Of a stretch of 64,000 nt of DNA, positions 36,389 to 44,190 are shown in pieces. The stretch lies in the NCBI GenBank assembly GCA_963618735.1, contig CAVEUM010000006.1, forward strand, positions 38,916-102,915. The letters run 5' to 3'. This DNA comes from CAKUFA01 sp963618735. GTDB lineage: Bacteria; Bacillota; Clostridia; Christensenellales; Aristaeellaceae. The position numbers and the translations under genes are program-made. Every line of letters begins with the position of its first letter. Position 1 is the stretch's first letter. The notes beneath the pieces were generated by a model. It made no database searches, had not been told where the DNA came from, and was given only the letters and a program-made list of their open reading frames with translations.

Positions 36389-36420
36389 AAAAACGCGGCA
36401 GGCTGGAAGCATCCGCGTAA

Positions 36421-36482
36421 CAATATGCACACCTCATGCGTGAAGAATGGCCAATAAGTGCCACATGCAGGGGTGTGCATTG
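36421..36482. other. Large imperfect hairpin between zinc-ribbon gene and tRNA-Leu
   Basis: TGCACACC (36426-36433) pairs with GGTGTGCA (36472-36479), with further partial pairing outside and inside. TTTTA follows on the plus strand. It may terminate the zinc-ribbon transcript or be part of a small RNA. Confidence 0.4.
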
Positions 36483-36504
36483 TTTTATGGACAGAAGCGT
36501 TTGC

Positions 36505-36539
36505 AAAAAAAGAAGACCCACCACACGGTGAATCTTCTT
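36505..36539 (-). terminator. Terminator of tRNA-Leu
   Basis: Minus strand: AAGAAGA pairs with TCTTCTT, with inner CACC/GGTG pairs, followed by seven T's. Confidence 0.85.
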
Positions 36540-36552
36540 CCGTTAGCACTTC

Positions 36553-36638
36553 TGGTGCCGGTGGTGGGACTCGAACCCACACGTACTCGCATACAACAGA
36601 TTTTGAGTCTGCCTCGTCTGCCATTCCGACACACCGGC
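36553..36638 (-). tRNA. tRNA-Leu (anticodon CAA)
   Basis: The 86-base gene reads UUG codons. The acceptor stem GCCGGTG pairs with CACCGGC, then A and an encoded CCA. The anticodon arm is GCAGA, loop CTCAAAA, TCTGT. A long variable arm of class II type is followed by the T arm GTGGG TTCGAGT CCCAC. It is a single-tRNA unit with its own promoter (36656-36684) and terminator. Confidence 0.95.
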
Positions 36639-36655
36639 GCGTGTCAACGGCTACT

Positions 36656-36684
36656 ATTATAGCATATTCACAGTGAAAAATCAA
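36656..36684 (-). promoter_or_regulatory. tRNA-Leu promoter
   Basis: Minus-strand TTGATT (36679-36684), 17-base spacer, TATAAT (36656-36661). Confidence 0.8.
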
Positions 36685-36778
36685 GCATGATATTCAGACA
36701 AATATTACCATTCATAATTCTGTACCTTCGTTCATAAGAAATTCATACAGTTAGGCAATACTACCTTCGCAAGAACCC

Positions 36779-36807
36779 TTGCATTTTCTTCCGAAAACAG
36801 GTATACT
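36779..36807 (+). promoter_or_regulatory. Promoter of the MntR-like gene
   Basis: TTGCAT (36779-36784), 17-base spacer, TATACT (36802-36807). Confidence 0.75.
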
Positions 36808-36829
36808 TTCGGTAGGAGGAGATCGACTG

Positions 36830-37201
36830 ATGGAAATTCGTGAATCTGGTGAAGATTATCTGGAGCAGATCCTGATCCTGCAGAGCAGGGGTGGCTATGC
36901 CCGCTCCATCGACATTGCTGTGGCGCTGAATTTCTCGAAGCCCAGTGTGTCCATTGCCATGAAGACCCTTCGCGAGCGTGGTTATATCACCATGGACTCC
37001 GAGAGCCACATCCGGCTGACGGATAGCGGACGCGCCATTGCTGAACGGATCTATGACCGTCATCAGCGGCTCTCTGCTGTGCTGATTTCTTTGGGGGTGA
37101 ATCCGGAGATTGCCCGCGAGGATGCCTGCAAAATGGAACATGACCTTTCTGATGAGACGTTCCATGCATTGTGCGCGTTGATGGAGAAGAAGGAAGCCTG
37201 A
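36830..37201 (+). CDS. DtxR/MntR-family metal-dependent regulator
   Basis: A 123-residue regulator. The winged helix (residues 5-62, with AVALNFSKPSVSIAMKTL as recognition part) is followed by the helical dimer domain. DACKMEHDLS has the position of the metal-ligand helix of MntR. It lacks the SH3-like third domain of DtxR. It probably represses metal uptake genes in response to manganese or iron. No transporter is adjacent. TAGGAGGAG lies before ATG 36830, and a terminator shared with udk follows. Confidence 0.87.
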   Translation: MEIRESGEDYLEQILILQSRGGYARSIDIAVALNFSKPSVSIAMKTLRERGYITMDSESHIRLTDSGRAIAERIYDRHQRLSAVLISLGVNPEIAREDACKMEHDLSDETFHALCALMEKKEA

Positions 37202-37216
37202 AATCATCTGAAAAAG

Positions 37217-37252
37217 AAACGGATCGGGAACCGTGTGGCTCTCGATCCGTTT
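37217..37252. terminator. Bidirectional terminator between MntR-like gene and udk
   Basis: A 10-bp perfect stem AAACGGATCG with CGATCCGTTT and extra inner pairs. It begins 15 bases after the regulator stop and abuts the udk stop. Confidence 0.88.
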
Positions 37253-37254
37253 TG

Positions 37255-37878
37255 TTATGCTTCTGTTCCTCTTGTCAAAGCATCCTGCACGTAACCTGCG
37301 AGGATGTCAACAATGCGGGCGTTTCGTCCGCCGTTGGCCACGATGACATCCGCCTCGTTGACATAGTTGCGGATGTACTTATCATACATGGGCTTCACTG
37401 TGGAAAGATACTGCATGGAGATGCCGTCAATCTCGCGGCCGCGCTCCTTGATATCCCGCTTAATGCGACGCAGAAGGCAAATGTCCGGCTCCACGCTCAT
37501 GTAGAGCTTCAAATACATAAGCTCACACAGGCGAGGATCGTGGAAGCAATGAATACCTTCCAGAATCATCACATCCCGCGGATAAATCAGGACGTCATCC
37601 TGATCGGCACGGCGATGCATTGCATAGTCATACTGCTTTTTGGTGATCGGTTCACCAGCCATGAGCTTCTGTACATCCTCCAGCAGGAGATCGTGATCGA
37701 AGATGCCAGGCTCATCGTAATTGAGAAGCACCCGCTCATCAAAGGTCAAATGGGGATGATCGTGATAGTACGCGTCCTGTTGCAATACGCAGCAACGATC
37801 CCCCAACTTTTCATTCAGTGCTTCCGCCAGGGTTGATTTACCACTACCGCTTGCGCCACAGATGCCGATAAACAGCAT
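37255..37878 (-). CDS. udk: Uridine kinase
   Basis: A 207-residue P-loop kinase. It phosphorylates uridine and cytidine in pyrimidine salvage. The Walker A is GASGSGKST, DAYYHDH is the nucleoside-site motif, and DEPGIFDHDLL and EGIHCFHD follow. GGAGGTG precedes ATG 37878; an upstream extension of 14 residues has no ribosome site. It stands alone under a promoter at 37909-37937. The pyrR-uraA operon, 24 kb away, would supply related salvage functions. Confidence 0.92.
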   Translation of the reverse strand: MLFIGICGASGSGKSTLAEALNEKLGDRCCVLQQDAYYHDHPHLTFDERVLLNYDEPGIFDHDLLLEDVQKLMAGEPITKKQYDYAMHRRADQDDVLIYPRDVMILEGIHCFHDPRLCELMYLKLYMSVEPDICLLRRIKRDIKERGREIDGISMQYLSTVKPMYDKYIRNYVNEADVIVANGGRNARIVDILAGYVQDALTRGTEA

Positions 37879-37908
37879 GAGCCGCACCTCCTTGTTTCCA
37901 TCCTTCCA

Positions 37909-37937
37909 AAGATACCGCACATTGCAGGAACTGTCAA
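37909..37937 (-). promoter_or_regulatory. udk promoter
   Basis: Minus-strand TTGACA (37932-37937), 17-base spacer, TATCTT (37909-37914). Confidence 0.75.
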
Positions 37938-38018
37938 GATGGGCGAGGAAGTTTTTCAGAGAATGCGCGGATTCAACAACTTCAGCATGTTAGCATGGGC
38001 ATATTCGTTCCCCTACTC

Positions 38019-38047
38019 TTGACGTTTTTCGCCTTTCACGGTATACT
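38019..38047 (+). promoter_or_regulatory. Promoter of the Y-family polymerase cluster
   Basis: TTGACG (38019-38024), 17-base spacer, TATACT (38042-38047). I saw no LexA-type box close to it. Confidence 0.75.
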
Positions 38048-38120
38048 TTGAGCATCGGTTTCTATGGCAATGATGCTGCCGCGAAGCACTTCAAAGGCAG
38101 CGTTCTGTGGAGGGGATAGC

Positions 38121-38705
38121 ATGAAGATTGGTCAGCAAAAGCAGATTAGGAGTTTTCTCATTCAGGAACTCGGCGAGAGCAGAGGAAACGAGCTGTTTGT
38201 GAAGCAGGAGAAGGCACTTGACGTTATCATCAAAGGGACACATGGCAAAACGAAAAACCAGATGAAAACGCTTGTGCAGACGATTCTGCCGCGTATTGCA
38301 CTGTATCAGGCGCTGAGCGAAAGCAACCTTTCCGAAGACGAGGCTGCATCCGTCATGCGCAAGTATATGCTGGATGTTGTCGCAGCAAAAAAACATGCAT
38401 CGACTGCCAGTATGGAGATTTTTCCGGGATTTTACGCTATCTATAGCAAGGTCTTTCTGAAGATTATGCGCACAACCGATTTGCAGGTCAGCACCCAACA
38501 ATGCGGCAAGGATTGTTATGACATCACCATCACCAAATGCCTGTGGCATACGGCGTGCGTGGAAAACGGCTGCCCTGAGCTGTGCAGAATGTTCTGCGAT
38601 GTGGATGACGTAACCTACGGCGGATTGAAGAAGATCGGCTTCTCTCGCACGAAAACCCTGGGCTATGGCGGAGACTGCTGTGATTTTCACTTTTTCAAGA
38701 GGTAA
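38121..38705 (+). CDS. L-2-amino-thiazoline-4-carboxylate hydrolase-like protein
   Basis: A 194-residue protein resembling the ATC-hydrolase family, whose first members open the thiazoline ring on the way to cysteine. The C-terminal half has several conserved-looking cysteines (CLWHTACVENGCPELCRMFC and GDCCDFHF). Homologues are common as stand-alone genes in Clostridia, where the function is uncertain. GGAGGGG lies before ATG 38121. It is 34 bases before the Y-family polymerase. Confidence 0.7.
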   Translation: MKIGQQKQIRSFLIQELGESRGNELFVKQEKALDVIIKGTHGKTKNQMKTLVQTILPRIALYQALSESNLSEDEAASVMRKYMLDVVAAKKHASTASMEIFPGFYAIYSKVFLKIMRTTDLQVSTQQCGKDCYDITITKCLWHTACVENGCPELCRMFCDVDDVTYGGLKKIGFSRTKTLGYGGDCCDFHFFKR

Positions 38706-38739
38706 ACGTACCTAAGCAAGTCATGGAAGGAGGCAGAGA

Positions 38740-40245
38740 ATGACTCAGCGAACTTATATCGCCATTGATTTGAAGTCCTTCTATGCCTCTGTAGAGTGCC
38801 GTGAGCGGGGCTTGGATCCGCTGGATACCAACCTGGTGGTGGCGGATGAAAGCCGAACGGACAAGACCATCTGCCTGGCGGTCACACCGTCCCTCAAGAG
38901 CTACGGGATTCCCGGGCGTGCCCGATTGTTTGAAGTCAGGCAACGGGTGCAGGATGTGAATGCCCGTCGGCGCCATGACGCGCCAGGCCGCAAGCTGGAA
39001 GGGTCTTCCTGTCTTTTATCCGAAATCAAACGAAACCCTTCTTTGATGGTGGATTTTATCATTGCGCCGCCGCGGATGGCGTACTACATGGAGTACAGCA
39101 CCAAAATCTACGCCATCTACATGAAATACGTTGCTCCGGAAGATGTGGTCGTTTATTCCATTGACGAAGTGTTCATGGATGTGACCAACTATCTGGCAAC
39201 CTATCAGCTTTCCGCCCATGACCTGGCCATGAAGATCATTCTGGAAGTGCTCCAGACAACGGGCATCACGGCAACGGCTGGCATTGGCACGAATCTGTTC
39301 CTGTGCAAGGTGGCCATGGATATTGTGGCTAAGCATATTCCTGCCGATGAAAATGGCGTGCGCATTGCCGAGCTGGACGAAATGAAATTCCGCCGCGAAT
39401 TGTGGGATCACAGGCCGCTGACGGATTTCTGGCGGGTTGGCCGCGGCTATGCCAAAAAGCTGGAAGCCCATGGCATGTTCACTATGGGAGATATTGCCCT
39501 GTGCTCGGAACAGAATGAAGAACTGCTTTACAAGCTTTTTGGCAAGAATGCCGAGCTGCTCATTGACCATGCCTGGGGCTGGGAGCCCTGCACCATTGAC
39601 GTTATCAAGGCGCATAAGCCTGCAAGCAACAGCATCAGCTCCGGGCAGGTGTTGGGATGCCCTTACGAGGCAGGCAAGGCCAAGCTGGTGCTCCGTGAAA
39701 TGGCAGATGTGTTGTCCCTGGACCTGGTGGATAAGGGGCTGGTAACCGATCAAATGGTCATCAGCATCGGCTATGATATTGAGAATCTGACCGACCCTGC
39801 GAGAAAAATGCACTATCACGGGCCTGTGGAACGGGACTTCTACGGCCGCATGGTGCCCAAGCCTGCCCACGGATCCATCAATCTGGACGGCTACACATCC
39901 TCCACCAAGAAAATCATGGAATCAGTCACAACGCTGTATGATCAACTGGTGGATCCCAATCTGCTGGTTCGCCGCATGTACGTGGTAGCCAATCACGTCA
40001 TTTCCCGTGATGATATTCCGCCCAAGGCCGGCGCCGTGCAGCTGGATCTTTTCACCGACTACGCTGCCGAGGAAGCCAGGCAGCAAGCTGAAGATGAATC
40101 ACTTGCCCGCGAGCGCAAACTACAGACCGCCGCCCTTGCCATCAAAAAGAAATTTGGCAAGAATGCGCTGCTCCGCGGCATGAATCTTGAGGAAGGCGCA
40201 ACTGCCAGAGATCGAAATGCCCAAATTGGCGGGCACAAAGCATAG
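38740..40245 (+). CDS. Y-family DNA polymerase (UmuC/DinB type)
   Basis: A 501-residue translesion polymerase. Catalytic acidic residues are in AIDLKSFYASVEC and YSIDEVFMDV; ITATAGIGTNLFLCKVA and LTDFWRVGRGYAKKL belong to the palm and helix-hairpin-helix parts. AVQLDLF near residue 435 is a classic sliding-clamp motif. It resembles the Bacillota group with B. subtilis UvrX/YqjW, which is often SOS-induced and paired with YolD-like genes, as here. AAGGAGG precedes ATG 38740. Confidence 0.92.
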   Translation: MTQRTYIAIDLKSFYASVECRERGLDPLDTNLVVADESRTDKTICLAVTPSLKSYGIPGRARLFEVRQRVQDVNARRRHDAPGRKLEGSSCLLSEIKRNPSLMVDFIIAPPRMAYYMEYSTKIYAIYMKYVAPEDVVVYSIDEVFMDVTNYLATYQLSAHDLAMKIILEVLQTTGITATAGIGTNLFLCKVAMDIVAKHIPADENGVRIAELDEMKFRRELWDHRPLTDFWRVGRGYAKKLEAHGMFTMGDIALCSEQNEELLYKLFGKNAELLIDHAWGWEPCTIDVIKAHKPASNSISSGQVLGCPYEAGKAKLVLREMADVLSLDLVDKGLVTDQMVISIGYDIENLTDPARKMHYHGPVERDFYGRMVPKPAHGSINLDGYTSSTKKIMESVTTLYDQLVDPNLLVRRMYVVANHVISRDDIPPKAGAVQLDLFTDYAAEEARQQAEDESLARERKLQTAALAIKKKFGKNALLRGMNLEEGATARDRNAQIGGHKA

Positions 40246-40264
40246 AGCGAAGGGGGAGCTATCT

Positions 40265-40864
40265 ATGATTTGGGATCGTGTAGCCTGTGTGTACGACCTG
40301 TTTGCTAATGTTATCAACCGAAAAGCCAACAAGCAGCTTTGCAACGTGGTAGCGGATCATATTTCCGCTGAAGACAATGTGCTGGAATGTGCCTGCGGTA
40401 CAGGACTGCTCAGCGATGTTATCAGCAGAAAGTGCAGGCATCTCACCGCTACAGATTACTCCATGCCCATGCTGAAAAAGGCCATGGGGAAGCTTGACGA
40501 CCGTGACAACATCACGTTTGAAGCGGCAAATATTTTGCAGCTTGCATACCGGGATGAAAACTTTGACACGGTGGTTGCTGCCAATGTCATTCATCTGCTG
40601 GATGAGCCTTACAAGGCGCTGAATGAGCTCAAACGCGTATGCAAAACGGGCGGAACAATCATTATCCCAACCTATCTTGGCAAAACAGAGACTGGCAAGG
40701 ACAACAGCACATCTGCCGTTATTGGAAAATGGGGCGTCAATTTCAAACGCAAATTTACCATGGAGACGTACCAACAATTCTTTGCGGATGCAGGCTATAC
40801 GGATGTCAGCTACTTCCTTTGCAAAGGAAAAATTCCCTGCGCAGTTGCGGTTCTGAAGAAATGA
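40265..40864 (+). CDS. Class I SAM-dependent methyltransferase
   Basis: A 199-residue UbiE-like methyltransferase. The binding loop LECACGTGLLSDV, acidic ATDYSMPML and NFDTVVAANVIHLL form the expected series. Its substrate is not known. ATG 40265 follows GGGGGAG; an extension back to 40187 overlaps the polymerase gene. It lies between the polymerase and the YolD-like gene in one transcript. Confidence 0.83.
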   Translation: MIWDRVACVYDLFANVINRKANKQLCNVVADHISAEDNVLECACGTGLLSDVISRKCRHLTATDYSMPMLKKAMGKLDDRDNITFEAANILQLAYRDENFDTVVAANVIHLLDEPYKALNELKRVCKTGGTIIIPTYLGKTETGKDNSTSAVIGKWGVNFKRKFTMETYQQFFADAGYTDVSYFLCKGKIPCAVAVLKK

Positions 40865-40876
40865 GGAGAGCCTTTT

Positions 40877-41314
40877 ATGCCATCAGGTGATCGGTACAGC
40901 GAAATTATTCACCATCCCCATCATGTTTCAATGAAGCATCCGCCCATGCCCATGGCGGACCGTGCGGCGCAATTTGCACCCTTTGCCGCACTGACGGGCT
41001 ACGATGCTGCCATTGCTGAGGAGCGGCGGCTAACCAATCAAAAAATCGACTTAACCGATGAGGCACTGGAAGCACTGAATCTGCGCTACCAAATGTTATC
41101 GGATACTCTGCCTGAGCATCCGCAGGTGGAAATTACGTATTTTCAGCAGGACGAGAAAAAGAGCGGCGGTTCTTATCAAACCGTCGAAGGCATCGTGAAA
41201 AAGCTGGATTCTGTTGAGAGAGTGATCGTTATGCAGGATGGCACAGAAATTCCCATGGCGGATGTTCTCTCTATCGAAAGTGCACTGTTTGCACCGCTGA
41301 ACAATGAGGCGTGA
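40877..41314 (+). CDS. YolD-like protein
   Basis: A 145-residue protein with the YolD-type opening MADRAAQFAPFAALTGYDAAI (in part) and a C-terminal beta-rich domain. YolD-like proteins are found next to Y-family polymerases in Bacillota and are thought to be functionally similar to UmuD in some way, but direct evidence is thin. GAGGAGAG precedes ATG 40877. It closes the polymerase cluster before a strong terminator. Confidence 0.82.
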   Translation: MPSGDRYSEIIHHPHHVSMKHPPMPMADRAAQFAPFAALTGYDAAIAEERRLTNQKIDLTDEALEALNLRYQMLSDTLPEHPQVEITYFQQDEKKSGGSYQTVEGIVKKLDSVERVIVMQDGTEIPMADVLSIESALFAPLNNEA

Positions 41315-41367
41315 TGGTTCATTCCAACACGTATTCATTGCAACTGAAAGAAAATCAAAATGAAACC

Positions 41368-41409
41368 TAAAGGGGAGGAAACGCGGCTTGACACGTTTCC
41401 TCCCCTTTA
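41368..41409. terminator. Bidirectional terminator
   Basis: A perfect 16-bp stem (41368-41383 with 41394-41409), 10-nt loop. It serves the polymerase cluster and the convergent nagB. Confidence 0.9.
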
Positions 41410-41423
41410 ATGAACGGCGAAAT

Positions 41424-42149
41424 TTACAGTTTGCTTGCGGCGGCTTGATCCAGCAGGAAAATCACATTCGGATGCGCCTGAAGGATGGAAGCGGGCACAT
41501 GCGGATCAATGTCACCATGGACAGCGGCGGCGATGGCGTCAGCCTTGTCACTGCCCGTGGCGATGAGAAGAATCTGCCTGGCTGCCATGATGCTGCCAAT
41601 GCCCAGAGAAACGGCCTGGCGCGGAACATCATCGGCGGAATCGAAGAAGCGCTTGTTGGCCTCGATGGTGCTTTCTGTGAGATCGACCACGTGGCAGCCG
41701 TAGGTGAAAACATCCGCAGGCTCGTTGAAGCCAATGTGACCATTGCGGCCAATGCCCAGCAGCTGCACATCGATGCCGCCTGCAGCACGGATGGCCTCAT
41801 CATAGGCGGCGGCTGCGGCACGAAGATCAGCGGCATTGCCGTCCGGCACATGCACAGCCTCAGGGCGCGCGTTGACGCGGCTAAAGAGATGATCCTGCAT
41901 AAAGCGATGATAGCTGCATTCGTGGTTTACATCGATGCCAACATACTCATCCAGGTTGTAAGAAACCATATGAGAAAAGTCCAGCACGCCATTTTCGTAC
42001 AGGCGAACCAGCTCATTATAGGTGGGAACAGGGGAAGAACCGGTTGCGAGACCAAGGACGCTGTCTGGCTTGCGGAGTAACTGGGCACCAATGAGAGCGG
42101 CAGCCGCCTGAGCAATTTGTGAAGCAGTAGAAAAACGACAAATCTGCAT
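41424..42149 (-). CDS. nagB: Glucosamine-6-phosphate deaminase
   Basis: The 241-residue enzyme turns glucosamine-6-phosphate into fructose-6-phosphate and ammonia, linking amino-sugar breakdown to glycolysis. LATGSSPVPTYNELV, NLDEYVG and GIGRNGHIGFNEPAD carry the active-site residues. GGAGGT lies eight bases before ATG 42149; an extension of nine residues is less likely. nagA or a sugar transporter is not adjacent. Confidence 0.95.
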   Translation of the reverse strand: MQICRFSTASQIAQAAAALIGAQLLRKPDSVLGLATGSSPVPTYNELVRLYENGVLDFSHMVSYNLDEYVGIDVNHECSYHRFMQDHLFSRVNARPEAVHVPDGNAADLRAAAAAYDEAIRAAGGIDVQLLGIGRNGHIGFNEPADVFTYGCHVVDLTESTIEANKRFFDSADDVPRQAVSLGIGSIMAARQILLIATGSDKADAIAAAVHGDIDPHVPASILQAHPNVIFLLDQAAASKL

Positions 42150-42244
42150 ATAGCGCACCTCCATACTTGTCTGCAAACGATCTATAATGTATTATTAAAT
42201 GTACTATGCTACACAAGGGTTTGCGAGCATTTGTATCAATTATG

Positions 42245-42273
42245 ATTATAGGCCGTGCAGGGGGCAATGTCAA
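42245..42273 (-). promoter_or_regulatory. nagB promoter
   Basis: Minus-strand TTGACA (42268-42273), 17-base spacer, TATAAT (42245-42250): a full consensus match. Its -35 element overlaps the btuD stop codon. Confidence 0.88.
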
Positions 42274-43046
42274 GGCGTAACCGCAGAATCTTTTTCCCAG
42301 GCGTCATGCAGGGTATTAAGCCAGCCGCGGACATCCATCTGCCAAACCTGCCGAAGAATTTCATCATTCAGCGCCTCGGCAATGGGACCAAAGGAGACGG
42401 CCTTGCCGCCTGAGAGCACCAGCGCATCAGTGCCGCGGTAGCGTGCCAGATTTAAGTCATGCACAACAGCAATCACGGCCTTTCCGGGACGATGCCGCCA
42501 GGATTCGATCAAGTCAAACAGCTGCTTTTGATAGAGCAAGTCCAGGTGGTTGGCAGGCTCATCCAGAATCAGCAGTGACGGATCCTGGCAAAGCACCTGT
42601 GCCAGCAGGGTACGTTGCTGTTCACCTCCCGACAGGGACGTAAAGCTGCGGTTTTTCAGCGCGGTGAGTCCTACCATGGACAGGGCTTCCTCAACGCGTT
42701 CATTCGTGTCTTCAGGTTCAGGAGCAAGAAATCCTTTGCGATAAGCGTAACGTCCCATGGCAACCACCTGCCCCACGGTGAAGGCATCGGACAGGGCAAC
42801 GGATTGACTGAGCACGCCGATACGCTGCGCCAGATCGCGGGGACGATAGTCATGGAGCGGCGTTCCCATAAGGGTGACCTTGCCACTGGCGGGAATGACT
42901 CGGGAAATTGCCTTTACCAGGGTGGACTTGCCTGCACCATTGGGGCCGCAAAGCATGAGCCACTGACCTTCGGACAGTGAGAAGGATACATCGGACAGGA
43001 TGGACTTATTAGACCGCACTACAGAAAGGTGCTCAACCGTCAGCAT
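42270..43046 (-). CDS. btuD: Corrinoid ABC transporter, ATP-binding protein
   Basis: A 258-residue ATPase. Walker A is GPNGAGKST, the Q-loop VLSQSVALSD, the signature LSGGEQQR, Walker B LLILDEPANHLD and the switch histidine VVHDLN. It powers BtuC-type import. Its start overlaps the permease stop by one base (TGATG). FeS/siderophore importers share this fold; the upstream cobalamin riboswitch decides for corrinoid. Confidence 0.92.
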   Translation of the reverse strand: MLTVEHLSVVRSNKSILSDVSFSLSEGQWLMLCGPNGAGKSTLVKAISRVIPASGKVTLMGTPLHDYRPRDLAQRIGVLSQSVALSDAFTVGQVVAMGRYAYRKGFLAPEPEDTNERVEEALSMVGLTALKNRSFTSLSGGEQQRTLLAQVLCQDPSLLILDEPANHLDLLYQKQLFDLIESWRHRPGKAVIAVVHDLNLARYRGTDALVLSGGKAVSFGPIAEALNDEILRQVWQMDVRGWLNTLHDAWEKDSAVTP

Positions 43047-44056
43047 CAGACATCCCTCCTCTTTTTGGTGCGGGCAAAGATGATGACAAACACCACCGCG
43101 CCGATGATGGAAGTGATGACGCCAATGGGTAATTCAATGGGGGAAAAGATGGTGCGTGCGGCCAGGTCACAGAGCAACAGGAAAATAGCGCCGCCGAAAA
43201 TGGAAGCGGGAAGCAACGTGTGATGATCCGGTCCGCACATCATGCGGAGCATGTGGGGGGTTACCAGACCCACAAAGCCGATGCCGCCGCCAATAGAAAC
43301 GCATACGCCGATGAGCATGGATACGGTAATCATCACGGTGAGCTTGACGCCTTTGACGTGCACGCCGAGGTGCTGCGCCTGTTGTTCTCCAAGGGAAAAG
43401 GCGTTGAGCGCGGTAGAACAGCTGATCAAAATGCATCCGCCAACGAGCAGGGCGATCAGTAGAATCAGCGCGCTGCTGTAGGAGGAAGAGGCCAGCGAGC
43501 CCATGGTCCAGAACGTGATGGTGCGCAGCTTTTCTCCCGAAAAGGTGATGAGCAGGCTCATGATGGCGGTAACGAACATGGAAAAGATGACACCGATCAA
43601 AATAATGCTGTTGGTGGACATGCTGTGATCCAGCGTCCAGGCAAGGACGAGAATCAATACCAGCGAAATAAAGGCAAAGAGCATCGCCATGCCCATGGTA
43701 CCGTAGGTGCTGAAACCAGGCAGGGCAGATCCCAAAAGAATGGCCGCTGCCGCGCCCAGAGACGCACCGGAGGAGACACCCAGCGTTGAGCCATCTGCCA
43801 GCGGATTTCGCAACAGACCCTGCATGGCGGCACCGCACAGGGAAAGGGAAGCACCCTCTAAAGCAACGCACAGTACCCGCGGCAGGCGTACCTTCAGCAG
43901 AATGCTGCCTAGGGTGCTGCCGGCAGATTCCTGCCCTAACAGGATGCGGACAGTGCTTTCCAGGGGAATGCCCACACTGCCAACGCACACACACAAGAGC
44001 ATCACCGCCAGCGTGATTAGCGGCAGAATCAGGAACAGCCATGTCTTTCGGCGCAT
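43046..44056 (-). CDS. btuC: Corrinoid ABC transporter, FecCD/BtuC-type permease
   Basis: A 336-residue membrane protein with about ten helices. GAAMQGLLRNPLADGSTLGVSSGA and GFVGLVTPHMLRM, in part, are FecCD family hallmarks. GGAGGT precedes ATG 44056; a 39-residue longer frame lacks a ribosome site. A strong hairpin lies between it and btuF, which may lower its expression relative to the binding protein. Confidence 0.93.
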   Translation of the reverse strand: MRRKTWLFLILPLITLAVMLLCVCVGSVGIPLESTVRILLGQESAGSTLGSILLKVRLPRVLCVALEGASLSLCGAAMQGLLRNPLADGSTLGVSSGASLGAAAAILLGSALPGFSTYGTMGMAMLFAFISLVLILVLAWTLDHSMSTNSIILIGVIFSMFVTAIMSLLITFSGEKLRTITFWTMGSLASSSYSSALILLIALLVGGCILISCSTALNAFSLGEQQAQHLGVHVKGVKLTVMITVSMLIGVCVSIGGGIGFVGLVTPHMLRMMCGPDHHTLLPASIFGGAIFLLLCDLAARTIFSPIELPIGVITSIIGAVVFVIIFARTKKRRDV

Positions 44057-44140
44057 GCAGAACCTCCAAAGAAGTGAATAAGGAAAGATTCGACCTTTTG
44101 CCAACAGATTCCTTTTTACAGGATACGATAGCAAGAGAAA

Positions 44141-44171
44141 GCCCCGCGGAGCACGGATGTCTCCACGGGGC
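44141..44171 (-). terminator. Hairpin between btuF and btuC
   Basis: GCCCCGTGGAG pairs with CTCCGCGGGGC on the minus strand (11 bp, one G-U type pair), followed by TTTCTCTT. Probably a partial terminator within the operon. Confidence 0.7.
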
Positions 44172-44190
44172 AAAAGGTCATAGGGAGAAC

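Noticed and set aside
37879..38120. LexA (SOS) box before the Y-family polymerase cluster
   Set aside because: No CGAAC-4-GTTCG-like sequence found by eye.
42270..44056. Iron-siderophore importer as identity of the ABC genes
   Set aside because: The fold is shared, but the cobalamin riboswitch upstream of btuF makes corrinoid much more likely.
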